From: Alcaligenaceae bacterium
Lineage (GTDB): Bacteria; Pseudomonadota; Gammaproteobacteria; Burkholderiales; Burkholderiaceae_B
NCBI GenBank assembly: GCA_947379755.1
Contig: CANCOC010000004.1
Location: 1-64,000 of the forward strand
Direction: 5' to 3'
Length of the DNA: 64,000 nucleotides
The translations under genes and the position numbers were made by a program. Below, in pieces: positions 57,022 through 64,000 of this stretch. Under the pieces are notes generated by a model. That model worked only from the letters and a program-made list of their open reading frames with translations, was not told where the DNA came from and made no database searches. Positions within the stretch are counted from its first letter, which is position 1; each line of letters opens with the position of its first letter.

Positions 57022-57942
57022 TCAGCCGCGTGCCGGAAAGAGACCAGCAGGTCTGAACACCAGAACGACTGCCATCAGGACGTAGATGGAGATCGCAGCG
57101 AGCGTCGGTCCGACACTGGAGGCCACAGCAGGCGAGAAAAAAGTTTTCAACAAGCTTGGCAAAAAAGCACGTCCTGCGGTATCGACAAAGCCCACCAGCA
57201 GCGCACCGACAAAGGCGCCACGCATCGAGCCGATGCCACCAATCACAATACACACAAGGACCAGGATCAGGATCTGCTCGCCCATGCCGGCCTGAATCGC
57301 GGAGACAGGACCGAGCAACGCACCAGCCAAGGCAGCTAGCATGGCGCCCAGCACAAATACACCCAGAAACAGCAAAGGAACTCGCACACCCATCAGCATC
57401 GCCATCTGCCGGTTGGACGCGCCCGCTCGCACTAGCACGCCGGCACGTGTTCGGGTCACAAACAGATACAGACCCAAAGCTGTCGCCAGACCTACAGCAA
57501 TAATGAGCAATCGATAGGCAGGGTAGAGAAAATCAGGGAGCAGATGCACAGGTCCCGACAAGCTTGCAGGCATATTCATCATCATCGGTGCCGGGCCCCA
57601 GATCATTTTGACCAGATCATTGGCAATCAGGATCACAGCAAAGGTACCCAGCACCTGCGCCAGATGATCCCGCAGCACAAGCTTGCGAATCAATACGATC
57701 TCAATGATCAGGCCCACCCCGGCAGTCACCAACGCAGAAACCACGATCGCAGCGAGCAGCGAACCCGTCACCTGCATGGTCTGGGCGGCCACATAGGCGC
57801 CCGCCATGTACAGCGAACCATGTGCGACATTCAGGATATCCAGAATGCCAAACACCAGTGTCAAGCCTGCCGCAATCAAAAACAGCATCAGACCGAACTG
57901 CAAACCATTGAGCAACTGCTCGGCAACGAGCGTCGGACTCAT
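57022..57942 (-). CDS. livH: Branched-chain amino acid-type ABC transporter, permease LivH
   Basis: A 306-residue permease with repeated hydrophobic helices and the LivH signature LTLVFGILDILNVAHGSLYM near the N-terminus, plus VIGGIGSMRGAFVGALL late. Start ATG 57942 lies 10 nt after the livK stop. It forms the channel with LivM. Confidence 0.95.
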   Translation of the reverse strand: MSPTLVAEQLLNGLQFGLMLFLIAAGLTLVFGILDILNVAHGSLYMAGAYVAAQTMQVTGSLLAAIVVSALVTAGVGLIIEIVLIRKLVLRDHLAQVLGTFAVILIANDLVKMIWGPAPMMMNMPASLSGPVHLLPDFLYPAYRLLIIAVGLATALGLYLFVTRTRAGVLVRAGASNRQMAMLMGVRVPLLFLGVFVLGAMLAALAGALLGPVSAIQAGMGEQILILVLVCIVIGGIGSMRGAFVGALLVGFVDTAGRAFLPSLLKTFFSPAVASSVGPTLAAISIYVLMAVVLVFRPAGLFPARG

Positions 57943-57952
57943 CGAGGCAATC

Positions 57953-59125
57953 TTACGAAGGCTTCTTGCATTCACCCACGTAAACGTCTTGATAGGAATC
58001 AAACACCTTGCCCACCAGTTTGTTGGTGATGCGACCGTCCGCGCCCTTTTCGATCACGCGCAGGTAATAAGGCTGGATCGGGAAATTATTGACCCCGTAC
58101 GTGAACGGACCGCGTACCGAAGCAAAATCTGCCTTTTTCAATGCAGCCAGAACTGCGGCACGATCACTGACTTTGCCATCGACAGCCTTGGTTGCAGCAT
58201 TGATTGCCATGATGACGTCATAGGCCTGCGCGGCGTAAACCGAAGGGTTGCGGTTGTTGTATTCCTTGCGAAAGGCATCAACAAACTGCCTGTTCTGCGC
58301 GTGATCGAGATCAAAGGCCCATTGCGCCGTGTTGAGCATACCAACCATGGGCTCACCCACGGCCTGAATCACATCTTCATCCGCAGAAAAACCAGGACCG
58401 ATCAGTTTGATATTCTGGTTCAGGCCAGCCGAGACAAACTGTTTGATGAAGTTAATCCCCATGCCGCCGGGCAAAAAGATATAGACCGCATCAGGTTTGG
58501 CTTCACGCAATTGCGCAAGCTCCGCTGCGTAGTCGATCTGGCCAAGCTTGGTGAAGACTTCCTGATTCACCGATGTCTTGTAACCCCGTTTGAAGCCTGT
58601 CAGCGCATCCTTGCCAGCCGGATAGTCTGGCGCCATGATGACCATTTTTTTAAAGCCGCGATCTGCCGCAACCTTGCCTGCTGCTTCGTGAAAGGCATCA
58701 TTCTGGTAGGTCAGGCCAAAGAAGTAGTCGTTACATTGTGCGCCAGCATATTGGCTTGGGCCCGGATTATTCGACAAATAAGGAATCTTGGCCGCAAACA
58801 AAGCCGGACCGACTGCGAGTGCAACGTTCGAGCCAATCGGGCCGGTAAAAAAATCAATCTTGTCGCGTTGAATATAGCGCGTCACCAGCTGCTTGGCCTG
58901 ATCAGGATTACCACCCATATCCGTTTGAAGAAACTCAGCAGGCTGGCCACCAAGTTTGTTGCCCAGCTGTTTGATAGCCAGATTGAAGCCATCGCGCGCC
59001 TCAGCGCCGAGTGCGGCAAAAGGACCTGACAAATCATTGGCAATGCCTACCTTAATCGGGGTCTGAGCCATGACCAGGCCCGGCAACATCAGAGCCGCAA
59101 CAAACAAACGATGAAACAGACGCAT
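57953..59125 (-). CDS. livK: ABC transporter substrate-binding protein (LivK-type)
   Basis: A 390-residue periplasmic type I binding protein. The signal peptide MRLFHRLFVAALMLPGLVMAQ is followed by IKVGIANDLSGPFAALG. The family binds branched-chain amino acids, amides or aromatic acids; the ligand cannot be fixed here. It is the first gene of the livKHMGF operon, divergent from a Bug gene with a 110-nt gap that should hold both promoters. Confidence 0.93.
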   Translation of the reverse strand: MRLFHRLFVAALMLPGLVMAQTPIKVGIANDLSGPFAALGAEARDGFNLAIKQLGNKLGGQPAEFLQTDMGGNPDQAKQLVTRYIQRDKIDFFTGPIGSNVALAVGPALFAAKIPYLSNNPGPSQYAGAQCNDYFFGLTYQNDAFHEAAGKVAADRGFKKMVIMAPDYPAGKDALTGFKRGYKTSVNQEVFTKLGQIDYAAELAQLREAKPDAVYIFLPGGMGINFIKQFVSAGLNQNIKLIGPGFSADEDVIQAVGEPMVGMLNTAQWAFDLDHAQNRQFVDAFRKEYNNRNPSVYAAQAYDVIMAINAATKAVDGKVSDRAAVLAALKKADFASVRGPFTYGVNNFPIQPYYLRVIEKGADGRITNKLVGKVFDSYQDVYVGECKKPS

Positions 59126-59235
59126 AGAAAGTCTCCAGAAATGTCGGTTACGACACGCGATTCAGTGCAAAATACACATAATATTTGGTTTCAAATAGTA
59201 GCAGGTGGTCATACTTTTCCGAAATGGAGTGACGC

Positions 59236-60207
59236 ATGAATAGACGTACCGTATTGGCCTGTATTTCCGGTCTTTTCGCCGCAATCAGCTTGTCGTCGGT
59301 GTTCGCTCAAACACAGGGCAAACCGATTCGCCTGATCGTGCCGTTCCCTCCTGGAGGTTCGACAGATATTGCAGCACGTGTGCTTGCGGAGCCCCTGGGC
59401 AAAATTCTCGGCCAGACCGTTGTGGTTGAAAACCGCGGAGGTGCCGGCGGATCGATTGGCATGATGGAAGTCGCCAGAGCGGCGCCAGACGGCCTGACCT
59501 TTGGCGTGGCAACCGTATCGACTCACGGTGTCAACCCTGCTGTCTATAAAAACTTGCCTTATGACCCGATCAAGAACTTTGCTCCCGTCACAGAACTTGT
59601 CCAGGCACCTGGCGTACTGGTGGTCAATGCCAGCCTGCCGGTCAAGAACTTTGCCGAGTTCCTCGCCTACCTGAAGGCCAACCCTGACAAGCTCAGCTAT
59701 GCCTCGACCGGCAACGGAACAATCAGTCATATGTGGGGCGAGTTGTTCAAAAGCACCACTCAGACCTCGATGACACACGTGCCCTACAAAGGTGCGGGTC
59801 CTGCGCTCAACGATCTGATCGGAGGTCAGGTCATGGTGTATTTCGATCAGGTGGCATCTGCCATGCCGCATATTCAGTCGGGCAAACTGCGCGCGCTGGC
59901 CGTTTCGTGGCCCACCCGTCTGGCGCCCCTTCCTGATGTCCCGACCTATGCCGAACTGAATCTCGCCTCGAACAATGATCCCTCATGGTTTGGGCTGGTC
60001 GCACCTGCTGGCACACCAGCCAAAGACATCCAGCGCGTGCGCGACGCCGCAGCACTAGCCGTCAACGAACCTGCTGTGCGCGATCGACTGGCACTGATGG
60101 GTCTATTCCCCTCGGGTACAACGCCCGCCCAGTTTGCGCAAACCATCCGCAAGGAAATCGACAAAATGCAGGTACTTGCCAAGGCAACAGGCATCTCGAT
60201 CGATTAG
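59236..60207 (+). CDS. Bug-family tripartite tricarboxylate transporter substrate-binding protein (second copy)
   Basis: A 323-residue TctC-type periplasmic protein. The signal MNRRTVLACISGLFAAISL ends near VFAQ. Family loops LIVPFPPGGSTDIAARVLAE and THVPYKGAGPALNDLIGGQV are intact. As with the copy at 44886, no membrane subunit genes are nearby. It sits alone between the liv operon (divergent) and argJ (same strand). Confidence 0.94.
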   Translation: MNRRTVLACISGLFAAISLSSVFAQTQGKPIRLIVPFPPGGSTDIAARVLAEPLGKILGQTVVVENRGGAGGSIGMMEVARAAPDGLTFGVATVSTHGVNPAVYKNLPYDPIKNFAPVTELVQAPGVLVVNASLPVKNFAEFLAYLKANPDKLSYASTGNGTISHMWGELFKSTTQTSMTHVPYKGAGPALNDLIGGQVMVYFDQVASAMPHIQSGKLRALAVSWPTRLAPLPDVPTYAELNLASNNDPSWFGLVAPAGTPAKDIQRVRDAAALAVNEPAVRDRLALMGLFPSGTTPAQFAQTIRKEIDKMQVLAKATGISID

Positions 60208-60262
60208 CAAGACCGAAATATCCAGGTGATTTTTGATTAATTGGCACCTGGCATCGACATTC

Positions 60263-60312
60263 ATGGGTGACAGCGTCCGCAAAAAAGCGATAATTGCGGA
60301 TTCTTCACCCAT
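60263..60312. other. Nested inverted repeats over the argJ promoter
   Basis: Outer arms ATGGGTGA (60263-60270) and TCACCCAT (60305-60312), and inner arms TCCGCAA (60276-60282) and TTGCGGA (60294-60300), are all perfect. They may be operators or, if read from upstream, an RNA fold. Confidence 0.5.
60267..60294 (+). promoter_or_regulatory. Likely sigma-70 promoter of argJ
   Basis: GTGACA (60267-60272) and GATAAT (60289-60294), 16 bp apart, each match the -35 and -10 consensus at five of six positions. Transcription should begin near 60301, about 30 nt before the argJ ATG. The promoter lies inside nested inverted repeats. Confidence 0.65.
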
Positions 60313-60330
60313 TATTCTTTGCGACACGCC

Positions 60331-61557
60331 ATGGCCGTTAATTTATATATTCCGTCGGACGATGCAGTTTTCCCCGTTGCTGGCATTGAAATCGGTGTCA
60401 CCGAGGCAGGCATCCGCAAGGCAGATCGTCGTGATCTGACCGTCTTTCGTCTGAGTGCAGGTACGAGTGTTGCAGGTGTATTTACCCGCAACCGGTTTTG
60501 TGCGGCACCCGTGATTGTGTGTCAGCAACATCTGGCCTCTGGTCAGGCGATTCGCGCCCTGGTCATTAATACCGGCAATGCCAACGCCGGGACAGGTGAA
60601 CCGGGCATGCTGGCGGCACAGCAAACCTGCGATGCGCTCGCAGGACTCATGGGCGTCAGCAGCCAACAAATTCTGCCTTTTTCGACAGGCGTCATCCTTG
60701 AGCCGCTGCCGGTCGACCGTATTGTGGCGGGGCTGCCTGGCGCAATCAAGAACTTATCACCCGGCAACTGGGTCTCGGCAGCCCACGGCATCATGACCAC
60801 CGACACCTTGCCAAAGATCCACTCCCAGCGTGTGGAACTGGGCGAGCACACCATCACCATCACAGGCATCAGTAAAGGTGCAGGCATGATTCGCCCTAAC
60901 ATGGCTACCATGCTGAGCTATCTTGCGACCGATGCAGGCATTTCACAACCCTTGCTCACTCAGCTGGCACGCGAACTCGCCGATGTCTCCTTTAACCGCA
61001 TCACCGTGGATGGCGACACCTCCACCAATGATTCTTTTATTGTGATGGCAACTGGACAGTGCGGCCTGATGATCGACAGCACCTCCCATCCGCACTACAC
61101 CGCGCTGAAAGATGCACTGGCTAACGCGGCAAAAGACCTTGCACAAAAAATCGTGCGTGACGCCGAAGGCGCCACTAAATTCATGACCATTTGCGTCGAG
61201 CAAGCCAAAACCGCCGAAGAAGCTCTGCTTGTTGCCTACGCAGTGGCACATTCACCTCTGGTTAAAACGGCATTTTTTGCCTCCGATCCAAACCTCGGCC
61301 GCATTCTGGCTGCTGTCGGCTACGCAGGCATCCTGGATCTGGATGTAGCTGGCGTCAATCTCTGGCTTGGCGATGTACTGGTGGCCACACGTGGCGGACG
61401 CAACCCCGACTATCAAGAATCAGATGGTCAACGCATTATGAAAGAACCTGAAATTCTTGTACGGATCGCCCTGGGCCGGGGCGAAATCACCGAAACTGTT
61501 TACACCTGTGATTTTTCGCACGAGTACGTAAGCATCAACGCCGACTACAGATCCTGA
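60331..61557 (+). CDS. argJ: Bifunctional ornithine acetyltransferase / N-acetylglutamate synthase
   Basis: Recycles the acetyl group in the arginine pathway. It is made as a precursor that cleaves itself before Thr193 in the NMATML motif, giving alpha and beta chains. The 408-residue protein also has [22 protein letters not shown] and [11 protein letters not shown] chose the ATG at 60331 (MAVNLY) over an in-frame TTG 12 nt upstream. Its TGA stop overlaps the next ATG by one base. Possession of both activities implies the cyclic acetyl pathway, together with argC at 11181. Confidence 0.97.
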   Translation: MAVNLYIPSDDAVFPVAGIEIGVTEAGIRKADRRDLTVFRLSAGTSVAGVFTRNRFCAAPVIVCQQHLASGQAIRALVINTGNANAGTGEPGMLAAQQTCDALAGLMGVSSQQILPFSTGVILEPLPVDRIVAGLPGAIKNLSPGNWVSAAHGIMTTDTLPKIHSQRVELGEHTITITGISKGAGMIRPNMATMLSYLATDAGISQPLLTQLARELADVSFNRITVDGDTSTNDSFIVMATGQCGLMIDSTSHPHYTALKDALANAAKDLAQKIVRDAEGATKFMTICVEQAKTAEEALLVAYAVAHSPLVKTAFFASDPNLGRILAAVGYAGILDLDVAGVNLWLGDVLVATRGGRNPDYQESDGQRIMKEPEILVRIALGRGEITETVYTCDFSHEYVSINADYRS

Positions 61558-62453
61558 TGAACAACTCAAACACAACCCAACCTATCGCTTCATCCGAAAT
61601 GACAGAGTTACTGGCGCGTGCAGTGCGCGTGCTCACGCAGCTTGAAGCGTGGCTGCCTCCGGCGCCGCCTGCGATGAACTGGGACGCCCGCGCCTTTCGC
61701 TGGCGCAAACGTGGCGCCTCACACGGCTGGCTAGATGCGATTACGCATGTATCGCTGATCAACACCGAAGACCTTCAGCACATCGAACGTCAAAAAGAAA
61801 TCATTGATCGCAACACGCTGCATTTCGTCGAAGGCAAGCCTGCCAACAACGTACTGATGACCGGTGCGCGCGGCACAGGTAAAAGCTCACTGGTCAAAGC
61901 CATGCTTGCTGCCTACGGTGATCGCGGCCTGCGACTCATTGAGGTTGACAAGGCTGACATGGCTGATTTATCGGACATCGTGGATGCCGTAGGTGCGCGG
62001 CCAGAAAAATTCATCGTGTTCTGCGATGACTTGTCTTTCGAAGAAGGCGAGCCCGGCTACAAGGCGTTGAAATCCGTACTTGATGGTTCTGCCGCCTCGA
62101 CGGGTAACAACGTCCTGATCTATGCCACCTCGAACCGTCGCCACCTGATGCCTGAATACATGAGCGAAAACCTCAGCTATCAGCATCAGTCAGATGGCGA
62201 AATCCATCCTGGCGAAACCGTCGAAGAAAAAATCTCGCTGTCCGAACGTTTTGGTCTGTGGCTGTCTTTCTATCCATTCCGCCAGGATGACTATCTGGAC
62301 ATCGTGGCTCACTGGCTGCGCACACTCGGCTGCACCGAAGCGAGCATCACCGACTCCCGCACCGAGGCCTTGCAGTGGACCCTTGAGCGTGGCTCACGTT
62401 CCGGACGCGTGGCGTGGCAGTTTGCACGCGACTGGGCCGCACGGCATGCCTGA
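61557..62453 (+). CDS. DUF815 family AAA+ ATPase
   Basis: A 298-residue ATPase with Walker [15 protein letters not shown], Walker [12 protein letters not shown] and a later [12 protein letters not shown] sensor-like segment. The DUF815 family is conserved in Proteobacteria, often beside argJ and a mutT gene as here, but its function is unknown. Start overlaps argJ by one base (TGATG) and its end overlaps the Nudix gene by eight bases (ATGCCTGA). Confidence 0.92.
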   Translation: MNNSNTTQPIASSEMTELLARAVRVLTQLEAWLPPAPPAMNWDARAFRWRKRGASHGWLDAITHVSLINTEDLQHIERQKEIIDRNTLHFVEGKPANNVLMTGARGTGKSSLVKAMLAAYGDRGLRLIEVDKADMADLSDIVDAVGARPEKFIVFCDDLSFEEGEPGYKALKSVLDGSAASTGNNVLIYATSNRRHLMPEYMSENLSYQHQSDGEIHPGETVEEKISLSERFGLWLSFYPFRQDDYLDIVAHWLRTLGCTEASITDSRTEALQWTLERGSRSGRVAWQFARDWAARHA

Positions 62454-63411
62454 CAAAATCATTGATGTTGCCGTTGGCGTGCTGCTGCGCCCGGATGGCA
62501 CTGTTTTGCTGGGTAACCGGCCGGCTGGCAAGCCCTGGCCGGGCTGGTGGGAGCTGCCTGGTGGCAAACTCGAACCAGGCGAAACCGTCCTTCAGGCACT
62601 CGCGCGCGAACTTCAAGAAGAAATCGGCATCCAGATGACCGAAGCTACACCCTGGGTCACCTATATCCACAAATACCCCACGACGACCGTGCGCCTGGCT
62701 TTTTGCCGCGTCACGGGCTGGACGGGTGAGCCTGTCGGCCTCGAAGGGCAAGCGTTACAGTGGGTCGCACTCGAGCATGCCCACGAAGTTCCCCAGCTTC
62801 TGCCTGCCACCTATCCGCCTCTGCGCTGGCTGCAGCTCCCAGATTTTTATGCGATCTCCTCCGCTGGTTCTGCAGAACAGATGCCTGCTTTTTTAAGGCG
62901 GCTGGATCAGGCGCTCGCTAATGGGCTCAAGCTTTTACAGTGGCGCGAACCTGTCTGGCCAGCTGGAGACGCGGCTGACGACCTGCTCGCAGCGTTGCAA
63001 ACGGTCTGTGCACGTTGTCATGCAGCCGGTGCGCGCGTCCTACTCAACAGTGTCCATCCTGCTGCCTGGCTTGAATATACCGATGGCTTGCATCTGCGCA
63101 CGCTTGATGCACAGGCACTGACTGCTCGCCCTCAGCTGGCACCCCATCAATTACTGGGGATGTCCACGCATAATCAGGCCGATCTGGAGCTTGCACGACA
63201 TTTGCAGGCAGACTTCGCAGTACTCAGCCCGGTGCTGGCGACTGCTTCACATCCTGGCGTGGCAGGCATGGGTTGGTCACAGTTTGCTGCCCTCAACGCG
63301 CAGGCAGGTCTCCCCGTTTACGCACTGGGTGGACAATCTGCCGAGACCCTGCACATCGCACAATCAGTTGGTGGGCACGGTGTTGCTGGGATTCGCAGTT
63401 GGGTTGCCTGA
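62446..63411 (+). CDS. Nudix hydrolase fused to a thiamine-phosphate-synthase-like domain
   Basis: A 321-residue fusion. The N-terminal MutT-type Nudix domain (about 1-130) has the Nudix box [23 protein letters not shown] and probably cleans oxidised or unusual nucleotides such as 8-oxo-dGTP. The C-terminal half (about 145-321) resembles ThiE, with [14 protein letters not shown], and [11 protein letters not shown] in place of the phosphate site. Key ThiE residues look changed, so it may bind rather than make a thiamine intermediate. The fusion is known in other Proteobacteria. The true start is the ATG at 62446; the longer open frame inside DUF815 is rejected. Confidence 0.9.
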   Translation: MPDKIIDVAVGVLLRPDGTVLLGNRPAGKPWPGWWELPGGKLEPGETVLQALARELQEEIGIQMTEATPWVTYIHKYPTTTVRLAFCRVTGWTGEPVGLEGQALQWVALEHAHEVPQLLPATYPPLRWLQLPDFYAISSAGSAEQMPAFLRRLDQALANGLKLLQWREPVWPAGDAADDLLAALQTVCARCHAAGARVLLNSVHPAAWLEYTDGLHLRTLDAQALTARPQLAPHQLLGMSTHNQADLELARHLQADFAVLSPVLATASHPGVAGMGWSQFAALNAQAGLPVYALGGQSAETLHIAQSVGGHGVAGIRSWVA

Positions 63412-64000
63412 AGCATCCAGTTTTTTAAGGTCCTCGACAGACCAGCCACCACCGATTGCCGCAATCAGTCGCACGCTTGCACTTAACCGGTTACCCGTCA
63501 GGGTGATGTAGGTCCGCTCATTATTCAGTGCCGCCGTTTCGAGAATCGAGACACTCAGATAATCAATCAGACCCTGATCGTACTGGTTACGTGTCAGCCT
63601 GAGCGACTCCTGTGCGGCCTGAACCGCCAGGCGCTGGACGACAGCCTCCTGCTCGAACACCCGCATCTGTACCATGGCATTTTCAACTTCCTGCAAAGCT
63701 TGCAGGACGGTCTGGCGATAAATTGCGGCCTGCAAATCAAACCCCGCACGTGCCTGCTCAATCGCGGCCTGTCGGGCACCACCATCGAATATCAGCATCG
63801 CGAGCTGGGGACCTAACGCCCAGAACTGCGCAGGTGCGGTAAACCACTGCGTGTAATCATTACCGCGATAACCCGTATTGCCGTTAATCGTCAGACTGGG
63901 AAACCAGGCTGCCGTTGCAACGCCAATCAAGGCATTTGCCGAAGCGGTCCTGCGTTCGGCACCCGCTACGTCCGGGCGTCGTTCAAGCACGAGTGAGGGC
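63364..64000 (-). CDS. Outer-membrane efflux channel (NodT/OprM family), C-terminal part
   Basis: The frame runs off the right edge, so only the last ~211 residues are visible. [19 protein letters not shown] and [20 protein letters not shown] are the signature of OprM-type outer-membrane factors of RND pumps, and the rest is the helical tunnel repeat ([10 protein letters not shown]). Its stop lies inside the end of the Nudix/ThiE gene, giving a 48-bp convergent overlap. The pump genes, if present, would lie to the right. Confidence 0.92.
   Translation of the reverse strand, partial: PSLVLERRPDVAGAERRTASANALIGVATAAWFPSLTINGNTGYRGNDYTQWFTAPAQFWALGPQLAMLIFDGGARQAAIEQARAGFDLQAAIYRQTVLQALQEVENAMVQMRVFEQEAVVQRLAVQAAQESLRLTRNQYDQGLIDYLSVSILETAALNNERTYITLTGNRLSASVRLIAAIGGGWSVEDLKKLDASGNPTANPSNTVPTN

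Noticed and set aside
57806-59029. 407-codon open frame on the plus strand
   Set aside because: It lies opposite livH and livK, both well-supported genes; it is a composition shadow.
60222-60251. CCAGGTG/CACCTGG inverted repeat after the second Bug gene as a terminator
   Set aside because: The 16-nt loop is long and no T tract follows the right arm, so termination is not supported.

Overview
This 64 kb window reads as chromosomal sequence of a betaproteobacterium of the Burkholderiales, most like the Alcaligenaceae. I base this on gene order (glyA-nrdR-ribD-ribE; rplM-rpsI-argC-erpA; aroQ-accB-accC-prmA; algH-ruvX-pyrR-pyrB-pyrC'; rubredoxin-thiD-thiE-hemL), on periplasmic binding proteins of the Bug family that stand without transporter genes, and on a Lys/Ala-rich histone H1-like protein of the Bordetella type. 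I cannot name a species. About 58 protein genes are supported, plus one tRNA; coding density is high and many neighbouring genes overlap by 1-8 nt.

Layout. 1-371: the 3' end of a small gene and its terminator lie against the 3' end of a tRNA-Ser(GGA) gene, which looks like the edge of an integrated element. 443-7223 (minus): tyrS, glyA, nrdR, ribD, ribE and a YwrD-type gamma-glutamyltransferase. 7395-9960 (plus): an M23 endopeptidase and anmK. 9996-16053 (minus): rplM-rpsI, argC, a DUF6776-like gene, erpA, an orphan TRAP binding protein and pmbA. 16089-21828: darP and an esterase (plus), a Pat-like ACD-GNAT protein (minus), gltX (plus) and a lipoprotein (minus). 22318-27197 (plus): nrdA-nrdB and a histone H1-like gene. 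27334-30315 (plus): YggT and a large MscS channel. 30334-36633 (minus): the TlpA-aroQ-accBC-prmA-DUF3426-PfkB-lipoprotein run. 36750-43965 (plus): mpl, an RNase II-like gene, tonB, aroE, lptG and apaH. 43970-46955: a hydrolase (minus), then a Bug protein with ligJ (plus). 46957-51649 (minus): rubredoxin-algH-ruvX-pyrR-pyrB-pyrC'-plsC. 51822-54628 (plus): thiD-thiE-hemL. 54625-59125 (minus): the livKHMGF ABC importer. 59236-63411 (plus): a second Bug protein, argJ, a DUF815 ATPase and a Nudix/ThiE fusion. The window ends inside an outer-membrane efflux factor (minus).

How the genes work together. NrdR (4189-4659) is encoded in the same window as its likely target: two NrdR boxes, exactly 31 bp apart, precede nrdAB. 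AnmK and Mpl are both steps of murein recycling. AccBC, PlsC and LptG serve the envelope. The Bug/LigJ pair and the Liv importer point to uptake and breakdown of carboxylic or aromatic acids.

The most unusual item is the histone H1-like gene. Its zero frame stops right after a run of ten A residues, but the -1 frame continues for 41 codons into what looks like the proper C-terminus. This fits ribosomal or transcriptional slippage, a variable tract, or a sequencing error. The leaders of nrdA and of the H1-like gene also hold several perfect stem-loops that no gene explains. I saw no CRISPR array, insertion sequence or complete prophage.
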